NCBI RefSeq assembly: GCF_009649845.1
Contig: NZ_WJIE01000002.1
Span: 806,001-870,000, forward strand
Length of the DNA stretch: 64,000 nucleotides
Source of the DNA: Polyangium spumosum
GTDB taxonomy: Bacteria > Myxococcota_A > Polyangia > Polyangiales > Polyangiaceae
Direction of reading: 5' to 3'
Shown one piece after another: positions 42,595 through 52,606 of this stretch. The notes beneath the pieces are model-generated. The model saw only the letters and a list, made by a program, of their open reading frames with translations. It made no database searches and was not told the DNA's origin. The translations under genes and the position numbers were made by a program. Position 1 is the stretch's first letter. Each line of letters begins with the position of its first letter.

Positions 42595-44102
42595 GGGCGA
42601 GCGTCCCCCAGCACGGCGCGCACGTATTCGGTCGGATCGGCGAGCTGCGCGGCGGCCCGCCGGACGATTTCGAGGAGCGGCTCGGGCGCCATACCGATGG
42701 TGACGCCCAGCGCGGTCATGAGGACGACCGGCACGTAGAGGAGCGCGCGAGGCCGCGAGACGCGCGGGCGCGGCGCGAGTTCGGCCTCGGGAGGCGCGGG
42801 CTTCCAGAAGGCCTCGTTCCAGATCTTCGTCATTGAAATGAGCGTGACGAGGCCGACGGCGAGGCTCGTGGCGACGACGGCCGCGGCCCCGCGCGACCCC
42901 ACCTCGAGCCCCGACCGCACCAGAATGAGCTTGGCCCAGAACCCCGACAAGGGCGGCAGGCCCGCGAGGGAGAGGGCCGTGACGAGGAAGCAGGCGGAGA
43001 GCCCGGGGCTCCGCGAAAGGAGTCCGCCCTGGAAATCGAGGCGGACGTCTTTGCCGTCGGGTCGCATGAGCCCGCTGATGAGGAAGAGGTTCGATTTGAT
43101 GATCGCGTGATGCAACACGAAGAAGATCGCCCCCGCGAGGGACGACGACGTGAACAGGCCGAGGCCCATGACCATGTAGCCGACCTGGCTCACGCTATGA
43201 AAAGCGAGGATCCGCCGGACCTCCCGCTGGGACACGGCGCCGAGCACGCCGACCGCCATGGTGAAGGCCGCGATGCCCAGGAGGAGCGCGTGGGTCGATT
43301 CCCCGTCGCTCACGAAGACGAGCGTGAAGACCCGGACGAGCGCGTAGACGCCCACCTTCGTCAAGAGCCCCGCGAAGAGCGCGGTGACCGTGACGGGAGG
43401 CGTGTGATACGAGTCCGGCAGCCAGAAGAAGAGGGGAAAGACGGCCGCCTTGATGCCAAACGCGACGAGGAAGATCATCGCGAGCGTGGTCCGGATCGGC
43501 GCCGAGAGGGTCGGCACCTTCAGCGAGAGGTCGGCCATGTTGAGGGCGTGCACGGATCCGTAGAGGATGCCGACGCCGGTGAGGAAGAGGGCGCTCGAGA
43601 TGAGGTTCATCGCGACGTACTTGATCGCGCCCTGCATCTGCGGCCGCTCGTTGCCGAGCACGAGGAGCACGAAGGACGCGATCAGCGTCACCTCGAACCA
43701 GACGTACAGATTGAAGAGGTCGCCGGTGACGAAGACGCCGTTCGTCCCCATGAGGAGCACGTGCATGAGCGGGTAAAACCCGTGCGCGCGCCGCTCCCGG
43801 TCGATGTCGGACACCGAATAGATCGACGTGGCGACCGCGATGGTCCCCGCGAGCAGGACCATCAGCGCCGAGAAGAGGTCGACGACGAACGTGATCCCGT
43901 ACGGCGAGGGCCAGCCGCCGAGCTGGGTCGATTGAATGCCTCCCCGCACCACGGCGCGGAGCAGGGCGACGCCGACGCCGAGCTCGACGAGGCTGCCGAG
44001 GAGGCCGAGCGCGCGCTGGATCCTCTCGCGCCGAAAAAAAAGGAGCGCGAGGGCCGCCGTGGCCATCGGGACGAGGACGGGAAGGACGAGGAGCACCTTC
44101 AT
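42591..44102 (-). CDS. mrpD: Mrp cation/proton antiporter subunit D
   Basis: 503 residues, about 14 transmembrane helices, related to the NuoM/NuoN ion-pumping subunits of complex I. Proton-channel features include the acidic residue in [16 protein letters not shown] and a lysine in the segment [37 protein letters not shown] is also typical. With MrpA it forms the ion-translocating core. Overlaps mrpC and mrpE by four bases each. The C-terminus ends in a cytoplasmic tail after a Pro-rich linker. Confidence 0.94.
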   Translation of the reverse strand: MKVLLVLPVLVPMATAALALLFFRRERIQRALGLLGSLVELGVGVALLRAVVRGGIQSTQLGGWPSPYGITFVVDLFSALMVLLAGTIAVATSIYSVSDIDRERRAHGFYPLMHVLLMGTNGVFVTGDLFNLYVWFEVTLIASFVLLVLGNERPQMQGAIKYVAMNLISSALFLTGVGILYGSVHALNMADLSLKVPTLSAPIRTTLAMIFLVAFGIKAAVFPLFFWLPDSYHTPPVTVTALFAGLLTKVGVYALVRVFTLVFVSDGESTHALLLGIAAFTMAVGVLGAVSQREVRRILAFHSVSQVGYMVMGLGLFTSSSLAGAIFFVLHHAIIKSNLFLISGLMRPDGKDVRLDFQGGLLSRSPGLSACFLVTALSLAGLPPLSGFWAKLILVRSGLEVGSRGAAAVVATSLAVGLVTLISMTKIWNEAFWKPAPPEAELAPRPRVSRPRALLYVPVVLMTALGVTIGMAPEPLLEIVRRAAAQLADPTEYVRAVLGDARP

Positions 44103-44446
44103 GGGCGGGTCGATTCGAGAGAGTCGATATCGTCGCTGCCCATCGTCCGATGGACACGATGAAGGAGCACGATGGCGAACGCGACGACCGCGAAGCTGAT
44201 GACGATCGCCGTGAGGATGAGCGCCTGGGCGACCGGATCGGCCGGCGGCGCGTCGAGGGGCGCGCCGCCCTTGGGGATCAGCGGGGGACGGCCGCGGACG
44301 ACGCCGCCCGCCGTGAGAATGAGGAGGTTCGTCCCGTGCCCGAGGAGCACGAGGCCAAACGCGAGCTTCACGATGCTGCGCCGGAGCATCAAGAAGAGCC
44401 CCGACGCATACAACGCGCCGACGACGATCGCGAGGAGAAGGGTCAT
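44099..44446 (-). CDS. mrpC: Mrp cation/proton antiporter subunit C
   Basis: 115 residues from ATG 44446; the open frame extends far upstream antisense-like through mrpB and mrpA but only this part is coding. Three transmembrane helices and the NuoK-like pattern [24 protein letters not shown] with [20 protein letters not shown]. Start and stop both overlap the neighbouring genes by four bases. Confidence 0.92.
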   Translation of the reverse strand: MTLLLAIVVGALYASGLFLMLRRSIVKLAFGLVLLGHGTNLLILTAGGVVRGRPPLIPKGGAPLDAPPADPVAQALILTAIVISFAVVAFAIVLLHRVHRTMGSDDIDSLESTRP

Positions 44447-44862
44447 GTATTCATCTCCGCGACCATGAGGATGATCATGAGCACCATGCCCATCACGGCG
44501 GCATAAACGCCGACGTCGAACAGCACCGGCGTCCCCACGTCGACCAGGCCGAGCCCCGGCACGGGGACGGCCATCCACACGCCCTCCAGGAAGGCGCCGC
44601 CCGCGAGGAGGCCGAGGATGCCCGAGAGAAGAATGGTGGAGAGGCCGAGCCCCATCAGCGTCTGGGGCGCGACGCGGAGGAGCCGACGCGTCGACGGGAC
44701 GTCGTACGCGAGGACGTGGAGCGAAAACGCCGCGGCAATGATGAGCCCGCCGACGAACCCGCCCCCCGGCTCCTGGTGGCCGCGCAGGAGCGCGTAAATC
44801 GAGACGATGATCAGGAGCAGGATCAAGACGGGCGTGACGGCGCGCAGGATCAAGGAGGGCAT
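44443..44862 (-). CDS. mrpB: Mrp cation/proton antiporter subunit B
   Basis: 139 residues, four transmembrane helices, with the family features [42 protein letters not shown] and a C-terminal ILMVAE. A three-base gap separates it from mrpA, and it overlaps mrpC by four bases. Part of the hetero-oligomeric Mrp antiporter in the inner membrane. Confidence 0.93.
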   Translation of the reverse strand: MPSLILRAVTPVLILLLIIVSIYALLRGHQEPGGGFVGGLIIAAAFSLHVLAYDVPSTRRLLRVAPQTLMGLGLSTILLSGILGLLAGGAFLEGVWMAVPVPGLGLVDVGTPVLFDVGVYAAVMGMVLMIILMVAEMNT

Positions 44863-44865
44863 GGC

Positions 44866-47154
44866 TCAGGCTCCCCTCCGCCTGCCGACCTGGAGGAGCG
44901 CGTAGACGCCGATCCCGGCCACGCAGAGGACCGTCGCCTCGCCCAGCGTGTCCATCGCCCGGAAGTCGACGAGGATCACGTTGACGATGTTTCGCCCGTG
45001 GGCCTCGGGGTATCCCTTGGCGACGAAGTATTCGCTCAGGGTCGGGTCCGGATACAGCGTCGACGACATGAGGATCAAGAGGGCCACGGTCGCGCCGAAG
45101 ATCACGGAGACGATGGCGTCCGGGATCCAGACGCGCGCCGGGGACCGGTTCACGAAGCGCGGCAGGTGGTGCAGGACGAGCACGAAGATCACGACCGTGA
45201 GCGCCTCGACCATGATCTGCGTGAGCGCGAGATCGAGGGCGCTGAAGATCACGTAAATGAGCATGACGGAGACGCCGATCGCGCCGAGCGCGGCCACGAC
45301 GGCGAGGCGCGAGAGCGTGCGCGTGGTCATCGCCGCGGCCCCGAGGATCACGACCGCGAGCACGAGCTCCGGGAGCTCCACGCCGCGCAGCGAGATCGAC
45401 AAGGGCAGGCTCCGGAGGAGCGGCGCCCCGACGAGCACGACCGTCGTCAGGACCGTGACGAGCAGGTAATGGCGCAGGTGCCCCGTCTGGAGCCGCCGCG
45501 TCTGCCACGCGGCGAACCGCATGAGCCCCGCGAAGGCAGCGTCGTACACGCGCGCCGGGCCCCACGCGCCGAGGCGCGTGGAAGCGTCGAAGAGGCGCTC
45601 TTCACGGCCGGAGAGGACACGAAAGAGCACGACGCCGGCGAGCAGGGTCGCGGCGCTCGCCCCGAGCACGGGCGAAAAGCCGTGCCACAGGTGCAATTCG
45701 AGGGGCGCAGGGCGGCCGAGAATGGCGGTCGCCGCCGCGCCCGGGAGGTCTCCGAGCCATTGCGGCGCCAGGCCGAAGACGAGGCTCGCGGCCGCGAGCA
45801 CAGAAGGCCCGAGCCACATGGATGGCGGCGCTTCGTGCGGGATCCTGGGCGCGGAGGGGGATCCGCCGAAGAAGGGCCGATAGGCGACGAGCACGCTCAC
45901 CACGACGAGCAGCACGCTCGACAGGACCGCGGCCACGCCGAGGAGGGCCCGCATCGAGGGCGACGCGAAGACGGCCTCGTAGAAGAGCTCTTTCCCCAGA
46001 AAGCCGAAGAGGGGCGGCGCTCCGGCGCTCGAAATGGCGGCCAGCACCGCCGCCGTCGCCGTGACGGGCATCCGCCGCGCGAGGCCCCGCAGGCGGGTGA
46101 CGTCGCGGGTCCCGGTCTCGTGGTCCAGGGTCCCCGCGGTCATGAAAAGCGCGCCCTTGTACAGGGAATGCGCGATGAGATACACCACCGCGGCGGAAAT
46201 GGCCGCCCGGGTCCCGATGCCGAGGAGCATGGTGAGCAGGCCGAGCACGCTCACGGTCGATTGCGCGAGGATCCGCTTGAGGTCCTTCTGCGTGACCGCG
46301 AGGACCGCGCCGACGACCATCGTGGCGGCGCCGACGAGGGTCACGACGAGAAACCATTCTCGCGTGCCGCCGAGCGTGGGGTGCAGGCGCGCGAGGAGAT
46401 AGACGCCCGCCTTCACCATGGTGGCCGAATGCAGGTAGGCGCTGACGGGCGTGGGCGCCTCCATCGCCCGCGGGAGCCAGAACGAAAAGGGAAACTGCGC
46501 CGATTTCGTGAACGCTCCGGCGAGGACGAGGATCAAAATGGGCAGGTAGAGGGGGCTCTCCCGGACGGCTTCACCCGAGAATCGCGAGATCAGCGTCTCG
46601 CCGGTCGAGAGGACGAGGAGGACGAAGCCGGCGAGCATGGCGAGCCCGCCGACGCCCGTGACGAGGAGCGCCGTCAAGGCGGCCTTGCGCGCCTCGGGCC
46701 GCTCGTGGTCCCACGCGATGAGGAGATACGAGCTCACGCTCGTGAGCTCCCAGCACACGAAGAGGACGAACACGTCGTCGGCGAGCACGAGGCCCGCCAT
46801 CGATCCCGTGAACAGGAGGAGGTACGCGTAGAACCGCCCGAGCCGCCGATCCGATTGCAGATATTTGCTCGCGTAAATGAAGATCAGCGCCCCGATGCCG
46901 CAGATGAGCGCGAGGAACACGAGCGAGAGCCCATCCAGGCTGAACGCGAGCTCCACCCCGAGCGAGGGGATCCACGGCAGCGACGCGTGAACCACCTCCC
47001 CCTCGGCGAGGAGCCTCGGGACGAACGGCATCACGGACACGAGCACGCCGAGCGGCAACGCCGCGAAGAGCCAGCCAGCCGGGCGACCGAGCACGCGTTG
47101 CAGGGCTTGCGCCAGCAGAGCTCCGATGAATATGCTCAGGACAGCCCACAGCAT
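44866..47154 (-). CDS. mrpA: Mrp cation/proton antiporter subunit A
   Basis: 762 residues from ATG 47154, which has GGGGAGG nine bases upstream; an in-frame start at 47208 is weaker. The N-terminal two thirds are NuoL-like ([16 protein letters not shown]-type [46 protein letters not shown]). The C-terminal third carries the MrpA-specific extension with [21 protein letters not shown]. It translocates Na+ or K+ against protons and supports pH and salt tolerance. First gene of the seven-gene operon, divergent from a CPA2 antiporter gene. Confidence 0.94.
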   Translation of the reverse strand: MLWAVLSIFIGALLAQALQRVLGRPAGWLFAALPLGVLVSVMPFVPRLLAEGEVVHASLPWIPSLGVELAFSLDGLSLVFLALICGIGALIFIYASKYLQSDRRLGRFYAYLLLFTGSMAGLVLADDVFVLFVCWELTSVSSYLLIAWDHERPEARKAALTALLVTGVGGLAMLAGFVLLVLSTGETLISRFSGEAVRESPLYLPILILVLAGAFTKSAQFPFSFWLPRAMEAPTPVSAYLHSATMVKAGVYLLARLHPTLGGTREWFLVVTLVGAATMVVGAVLAVTQKDLKRILAQSTVSVLGLLTMLLGIGTRAAISAAVVYLIAHSLYKGALFMTAGTLDHETGTRDVTRLRGLARRMPVTATAAVLAAISSAGAPPLFGFLGKELFYEAVFASPSMRALLGVAAVLSSVLLVVVSVLVAYRPFFGGSPSAPRIPHEAPPSMWLGPSVLAAASLVFGLAPQWLGDLPGAAATAILGRPAPLELHLWHGFSPVLGASAATLLAGVVLFRVLSGREERLFDASTRLGAWGPARVYDAAFAGLMRFAAWQTRRLQTGHLRHYLLVTVLTTVVLVGAPLLRSLPLSISLRGVELPELVLAVVILGAAAMTTRTLSRLAVVAALGAIGVSVMLIYVIFSALDLALTQIMVEALTVVIFVLVLHHLPRFVNRSPARVWIPDAIVSVIFGATVALLILMSSTLYPDPTLSEYFVAKGYPEAHGRNIVNVILVDFRAMDTLGEATVLCVAGIGVYALLQVGRRRGA

Positions 47155-47285
47155 CGCGGCAGCCTCCCCTTCGATGCCGGGGAGGACCGGATGCGTTCCG
47201 GCTGCCAAACGACCTCGGCCATGACCGGTTCACGGTCGTCGCGCTGACGCGAGGCTGATAGGACCCTTCAAATGCAGATGATTCA

Positions 47286-48950
47286 ATGCAGAGCGGCGGA
47301 CTCCTCGCGCACCTGATCACGGCCCTCGTCGCCGCGATGATCGGCGCCGCGATCGCGTTGCGACTCCGGCAACCGCTCATCATCGGGTACGTCCTCGCCG
47401 GCGTCGCCATCGGCCCGTTCACGCCCGGCGTCATGGGCAACACGGAGGCCATCGCCGAGCTGGCCGAGCTCGGCATCATCTTCCTGATGTTCGTGATCGG
47501 CGTGCAGCTCTCGCTGCGAGAGCTGCTCCGCGCGAGCCGGATCGCCATCCTGGGTGGGCTCATCCAGGTCGCGGCCATGATCGGGATCGGATACCTGATC
47601 GGACGCGCGCTCGGCTGGAGCCACGTCGCGTCGTATGCCTTCGGGGCGGTCGTCTCGAACTCGTCGAGCACGGTCCTCGGCAAGATCCTCTCCGATCGGG
47701 GGGAGATCGACAGCCGCCACGCGCGGCTCGGGCTCGCGTGGTCCTCGGTGCAGGACATCTCCACGGTGGCGATCGTCGCCGTCCTCGCGTTCGTCTCCCC
47801 CAGCGAGAAGAGCGTGGGCCTCTTGCTCGGCAAGGCGGCGCTGTTCTTCTTCGGCGTCGTTCCGCTCTCGTTCTGGGTGCTGCCGTGGGTGCTCCGCCGC
47901 GCCTCCGCGGTCCGCAGCCGGGAGTTCTTCGCGGTCGCGGTCATCACGCTCGCCCTCGCCATGGCGGGCGGCGCCTCGTTGCTCGGCGTGTCGCTGGCGC
48001 TCGGGGCGTTCTTGACGGGCGTGGTCGTGGGCGAGTCCGACCTCGCCCACCGGATCCTCGGGGACGTGACCCCGCTGCGGGACGTCTTCTCGGGGATCTT
48101 CTTCGTGTCGATCGGGATGCTGCTCGATCCGAAGTTCCTGGTCGACGCCTGGGCGCTCGTCCTGCTCACGGTGGCGCTGATCGTGCTCGTCAAGGGCGCG
48201 GTGACGACCTTCGTCGCGCGCTGGGTGGGCTGCTCGGTGCGCGTGGCGGTGCTGATGGGCGCCGCGCTCGCGCAGTCGGCCGAGTTCTCGTTCCTGCTCG
48301 CGCGGATCGGCCTCGAAGAAGGCGCGCTGACGAGGCCGATCTTCAACCTGCTGCTCAGCGCGACGATCGTGACCATCCTGCTCTCGCCGATGGTGAACAA
48401 CCTGGCGCCCGTCGTGCTCCGCTGGGTGCAGGGGCAAAAGGTGCGCGCCGCGCAGGACACGGACACCGTCGCGCCCCCCGCCATCGAGAACCACGCCGTC
48501 GTCTGCGGGTACGGGCGCGTCGGGAGCATCGTCTGCAAGCTGCTCGCGCAGCACGAGAAGCCCTACGTCGTCGTCGAGGAGGATCTGCGGCTCGTCGAGG
48601 AGCTCCGCGCGCGAGGCGTGATCACGCTCTTCGGGGACGCGGGCCTGCCCGACGTGCTCGATCGGGCGCAGATACGCTCGGCGCGGCTGCTCGTTTTGTG
48701 TATCCCCGACATGATGGTCGCGCGCCGCGCGCTGGAGCACGCGCAGGACGTCAGCCGAGCGACGACGGTGCTCGCGCGCACCCACAGCTACGAGGATCGC
48801 AGCCTGCTCCAGTCCAAAGGCGCGGGGGAGGCGGTGGTGGGCGAGATGGAGCTCGCGATCGAGCTCGGCCGCCGGGCGCTCGATCGATTCGGCGTCGAAG
48901 CGGCGATGGCCGAGCGCTCGCTCAGCGAGATCCGCCGCACGCTGGCTTGA
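47286..48950 (+). CDS. CPA2 cation/proton antiporter with RCK_N domain
   Basis: 554 residues. The membrane domain (about 1-385, 12-13 helices) has the CPA2 pattern GYVLAGVAIGPFTPG, ELGIIFLMFVIGVQL and SLALGAFLTGVVVGESDLAHRI. The cytosolic RCK_N (TrkA-N) domain starts HAVVCGYGRVGSIVCKLL with the nucleotide-binding GxGxxG and includes LFGDAGLPDVLDRAQI. It lacks an RCK_C domain. Relatives are KefB/KefC/YbaL K+ efflux systems. No strong ribosome-binding site precedes ATG 47286. Divergent from mrpA across about 130 bases. Confidence 0.9.
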   Translation: MQSGGLLAHLITALVAAMIGAAIALRLRQPLIIGYVLAGVAIGPFTPGVMGNTEAIAELAELGIIFLMFVIGVQLSLRELLRASRIAILGGLIQVAAMIGIGYLIGRALGWSHVASYAFGAVVSNSSSTVLGKILSDRGEIDSRHARLGLAWSSVQDISTVAIVAVLAFVSPSEKSVGLLLGKAALFFFGVVPLSFWVLPWVLRRASAVRSREFFAVAVITLALAMAGGASLLGVSLALGAFLTGVVVGESDLAHRILGDVTPLRDVFSGIFFVSIGMLLDPKFLVDAWALVLLTVALIVLVKGAVTTFVARWVGCSVRVAVLMGAALAQSAEFSFLLARIGLEEGALTRPIFNLLLSATIVTILLSPMVNNLAPVVLRWVQGQKVRAAQDTDTVAPPAIENHAVVCGYGRVGSIVCKLLAQHEKPYVVVEEDLRLVEELRARGVITLFGDAGLPDVLDRAQIRSARLLVLCIPDMMVARRALEHAQDVSRATTVLARTHSYEDRSLLQSKGAGEAVVGEMELAIELGRRALDRFGVEAAMAERSLSEIRRTLA

Positions 48951-48959
48951 GCGCGCCGC

Positions 48960-50276
48960 TCACTCCCGCGGCCCCGGCACCACCAGCACCGGGCAGCGGC
49001 TCCTCGCGATGACCTCCTGCGAGACCGAGCCGAGCACGGCCGCGCCGACGCCCGAGCGGCCGTGCGACCCCACGCAGACGACGTCGGCCCCCGCCCGCTC
49101 GGCGTACTTGACGATCTCGTCGGCGGCGCGCCCGAAGAGGACGTGCTTCTCGGTGCGCACGTGCCGCGCCTTGGCCTCGGGAGGGATCCGCTCCCCGAGC
49201 CGGTTCACGAGCTCCGCGTCGCGCACGCGCTCGAGCTTGTGCACGAAGGGCCCCGCGTCGACGACGTGGAGGAGGTGCACCTTGCCGCCGTCCGCGACGA
49301 GACCGTACGCGAACGGCACGGCCATGTCCCCGAGCGGGGAGAGATCGGTCGCGGCGACGACGACGCGCGGGGTGTGGGGCACGGAGGGTTTGTCTTCGAC
49401 CAGCGAGCGCGGGACGCAGGCGACATTCGTCGACGCGGCGCGCACCACGCCCCGCGAGACGGAGCCCGACCAGACCTCCTCGACCCACGAATGTTTGCGC
49501 GTCCCGACGACCAGGAGGTCCGCTCGCTCGTTCTCGGCGAGCACCGAGAGGTGCGTCTCCGGCGCGGCGGTCCCCGCCCGGATGATCACGTTCTCGACGC
49601 GCGCGCCGGCGCTCTGGATCTGGGCCGCGAGCTCGCCGCGGAGCGCGGTCTCGGCCGCAGGCAAGAGCGCGTTGCCGCTCGGCGGCAAGGGCAAACCGAG
49701 GCGGATGCTCGTCTCGTCGGGGCCGGCCACGCACGCCACCGTGATCTCGACGGGGCCCACCCTGGTGAGCTGCTCGGCGAAGCGCAGCGCCCGCGTCGAG
49801 GCGGCGCCGACGTCGGAGCCGACCATCACGCGCAGCGGGCGCTCGCCGCGCAGCCACGCCTCGAAGGCCTCCGGCGCGCGCACCATCAGGATGGGGACCC
49901 GCGACTGCCGCGCCAGGCGCTCCGCGATGTTCCTCCCGAACGTCGGAGCCAGCCGCCGCGGCGGGGCGATGACGAGGGCCATCGCGACCACGCGCTCGGC
50001 GGCGGCGGTGATCGCGTCGGCGATCGGGGAGGCAGCGAGCTCCTCCTCGACGGGGATGTTCGCGGTCGCGCGGAGCGCCGAAGCCGCGTCGGCGAGGGCC
50101 TTTCGCTCGTCGGCGAGGAGGTGCTCCTCGGAGGTCCCGAGGACGAACGGGGCGCGTGGATCGGTCGAGGCGTGCACCAGATGAAGCGAGACGCCTGCGC
50201 GCGCCGCCATGCCGGCCGCGATCATCCCGGCGCGCTGCGCCTCGGCGGAAAAGTCGGTTGCCACGACGAGCGTCAT
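48960..50276 (-). CDS. universal stress protein with three USP domains
   Basis: 438 residues from ATG 50276 (GGGAGG upstream). Three USP-fold units follow one another: about 1-135, 147-285 and 305-438. Only the last keeps a full ATP-binding loop, VGSHGRSGVGAAVLGSVSQEVI (GxxGx9GS). The middle one has a partly matching VGTRKHSWVEEVWSGSVSRGVV, and the first has lost it. The gene lies 70 bases downstream of the antiporter at 50347-52389 on the same strand and may regulate it, as USP domains do in some other transporters (inference). Convergent with the antiporter at 47286. Confidence 0.87.
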   Translation of the reverse strand: MTLVVATDFSAEAQRAGMIAAGMAARAGVSLHLVHASTDPRAPFVLGTSEEHLLADERKALADAASALRATANIPVEEELAASPIADAITAAAERVVAMALVIAPPRRLAPTFGRNIAERLARQSRVPILMVRAPEAFEAWLRGERPLRVMVGSDVGAASTRALRFAEQLTRVGPVEITVACVAGPDETSIRLGLPLPPSGNALLPAAETALRGELAAQIQSAGARVENVIIRAGTAAPETHLSVLAENERADLLVVGTRKHSWVEEVWSGSVSRGVVRAASTNVACVPRSLVEDKPSVPHTPRVVVAATDLSPLGDMAVPFAYGLVADGGKVHLLHVVDAGPFVHKLERVRDAELVNRLGERIPPEAKARHVRTEKHVLFGRAADEIVKYAERAGADVVCVGSHGRSGVGAAVLGSVSQEVIARSRCPVLVVPGPRE

Positions 50277-50346
50277 CCCCGGTACCTCCCATCGAACGAG
50301 CACGAGCGCGCCGAACGCCGCCCCTGAGGACATCGAGCGAAAAAAG

Positions 50347-52389
50347 TCATGCCGACAGACCCAATTCGTCGCCGGCCGCCTGCGCCGGGCCGGCGAGCGG
50401 GCGCGTCAGCAGATCGACCGCCTTTTTCACCGAACCGACCGACCCGGCGAGGTACACGACGTCGCCGGCCAGGAACGGCTCGTTCGGGTCCGTCTGCTCG
50501 AGCAGCTTCCCGTCGCGCCGCATCGCGACGATGAGCGCCCCCGTCTCGTGTCGCACCCCGAGCGCCGCCGCGGATCGCCCGACGGCCGCGCTCGCCTCGG
50601 TCACGAGGGCGCTCTCGATCTTCAGCTCGGCGAGATCGCCGTGATCACCCAGCGCCCGCCGCGGGATCGTCACGTTCCGCTCGGTCGTCTGCGTCGAGGC
50701 GCGCACCTCGTCGATCCGCTCCTCGATGACGTTGCGGGGCACGTCGAGCCAGCGCAGGAGCCGCGCGAGGATCTCCACGCCGCCCTCGACCTCCTCGGCG
50801 ACCACGTCGGTGGCGCCCATCGCGAGTAGCGGCTCCTTCTCGAGGATGTACCGCGCGCGCATCAGGATCGGCACCGTGGGCGCGACGCGCTTGGCCGTGT
50901 CCACCACGCGCTGCGCGGCCTGCGGGTCGTTCATCAAGAGCAGGAGCGCGCGGGCCTTCTCGAGGTGCGCGTGGCCGAGCGCCTCCTCGCTGGTCGCGTC
51001 GCCGTAGTACACCGGCTCGCCCGCCGCGCGCGCGACCCGCACCGTCTCCGCGTTCAGCTCGAGCACCACGTACTTCGCCCCGCACGCCGTGAGCGCGCGC
51101 GCCACGAGCCTGCCCGCGACGCCGTAACCCACGATGACCACGTGCCCCGCGAGGGCGTGCTCGTCGCCGCCGTCCGCCTCGTCGATGCTGCGCACCCCGA
51201 TGAGCCGCTCGAGCGGCAAGAGCAGGCGCTGGCCTGCGGTCAGGTGCGGCGCCACGCGCACGAAGACGGGCGTGAGGAACATGCTCGCGATCCCGGCCGC
51301 GAGCAGCGGCTTCGTCGCCGCCGCGTCGACCACGCCCGCGCTCTCGCCGAGCCGCGCGAGCACGAACCCGAACTCGCCGAACTGCGCGAGCCCCACGCCC
51401 GCGAGCCACGCGACGCGCGCCGGGAACCGCATCGCGAAGGCCGCGAGCGTCGCGAGGAAGCCCTTCGCGCCGAGGAACCCCACGAGCAAGAGCAACACGA
51501 GCAGCGGCTGCTGCATCACGACGCGGAAGTCGAAGAGCATGCCGAGCGAGACGAAGAAGACGCTCACGAAGGCGTCCCGGAGCGGCAACATGTCCCCCAT
51601 GGCCCGATGCCCGTACTCCGTGTCGGCGACGACCATGCCGCCGAGGAAGGCGCCGAGCGCGAGCGAGAGCCCCGCCTGCGCCGTGAGCCACGCCGTGCCC
51701 ACGCAGAGGGCGAGGACGGCCAGCAGGAAGACCTCGCGGCTGCGCGCCGCGGCGACCCACCGGAGCGCGCGCGGGACGACGAGGCGCGCGACGAGGATCG
51801 TCGCGACCACGAGCGCCGCGGCCTTGCCGAGCGCCACGCCGATCGACTGCGCCATGTCGCCGCCCTGCGCGGCCGTCCCGAGCATGGGCACGATGAGGAC
51901 CATCGGGACGACGCAGAGATCCTGGAAGATCAACGTGCCGACGATGAACCGCCCGTGCGGCGCGTCGAGCTCGCGCCGCTCGGCGAGGGCGCGCAGCACG
52001 ATCGCCGTGCTGGAGAGGGCGAAGACGAAGCCGTAAAAGACGCTCCGCCCCGGAGGCTCTCCGAGCGCGGTGGCGACGCCGGCCACGACGGCCGTGGTGA
52101 GCCCGACCTGGAGGAGACCGCCGAGCGCGACCTGCCGGAAGATGCTCTTCAGCCGCGCGAGCGAGAACTCGAGGCCGATCGTGAAGAGCAGGAGGACGAC
52201 GCCCACCTCGGCGAGGATCTCGATCGAGTGGATCGAGTGGACCAGCTCGAACCCGAAGGGCCCGACGAGGGCCCCCGAGAAGAGCAGCCCCGCCACGGTC
52301 GGCAAGCGCAGGCGCGAGAGGATGACCGTGACGAGCACCCCGAGGGCGGCGATGACGGCGATTTCGTCGAGGAGGGGGATTTCACCCAT
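50347..52389 (-). CDS. CPA2 cation/proton antiporter with RCK_N and RCK_C domains
   Basis: 680 residues from ATG 52389; an in-frame ATG at 52422 is an alternative. The membrane domain (about 1-390) has the pattern GLLFSGALVGPFGF, EVGVVLLLFTIGLEFSLARL, FALSSTAIVLRAL and SLALGAFLGGMVVADTEYGHR. Then RCK_N (HVVIVGYGVAGRLVARAL, YYGDATSEEALGHA) and a C-terminal RCK_C (about 585-665, AAALGVRHETGALIVAM, PNEPFLAGDVVYLAG). This full Kef-like layout can be gated by cytosolic ligands. Followed by the triple USP gene on the same strand. Confidence 0.92.
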   Translation of the reverse strand: MGEIPLLDEIAVIAALGVLVTVILSRLRLPTVAGLLFSGALVGPFGFELVHSIHSIEILAEVGVVLLLFTIGLEFSLARLKSIFRQVALGGLLQVGLTTAVVAGVATALGEPPGRSVFYGFVFALSSTAIVLRALAERRELDAPHGRFIVGTLIFQDLCVVPMVLIVPMLGTAAQGGDMAQSIGVALGKAAALVVATILVARLVVPRALRWVAAARSREVFLLAVLALCVGTAWLTAQAGLSLALGAFLGGMVVADTEYGHRAMGDMLPLRDAFVSVFFVSLGMLFDFRVVMQQPLLVLLLLVGFLGAKGFLATLAAFAMRFPARVAWLAGVGLAQFGEFGFVLARLGESAGVVDAAATKPLLAAGIASMFLTPVFVRVAPHLTAGQRLLLPLERLIGVRSIDEADGGDEHALAGHVVIVGYGVAGRLVARALTACGAKYVVLELNAETVRVARAAGEPVYYGDATSEEALGHAHLEKARALLLLMNDPQAAQRVVDTAKRVAPTVPILMRARYILEKEPLLAMGATDVVAEEVEGGVEILARLLRWLDVPRNVIEERIDEVRASTQTTERNVTIPRRALGDHGDLAELKIESALVTEASAAVGRSAAALGVRHETGALIVAMRRDGKLLEQTDPNEPFLAGDVVYLAGSVGSVKKAVDLLTRPLAGPAQAAGDELGLSA

Positions 52390-52606
52390 CAGGGCGTGTC
52401 CTTGTCGAGGCGCATGTTCCACCCTCGGGATACGCCAATCCTTCTTTTGACGTCAAATTCTAACGCAATGCGGGCGACCGGCCGTATCGGTCGCCGCCGG
52501 GAACGGCTACAAGAAAATCGTCACGCTCGGGCGATTGCACGTTCGTGGTGGAGCGACGTACCTCCCCACGACGGCGCCCGAGCACGCAGGGAGCGACCTC
52601 CTCGTG

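Noticed and set aside
44716-47247. Plus-strand open frame of 843 codons opposite mrpA
   Set aside because: Antisense shadow of mrpA and mrpB; charged low-complexity translation (Arg/Glu/His), no start signals.
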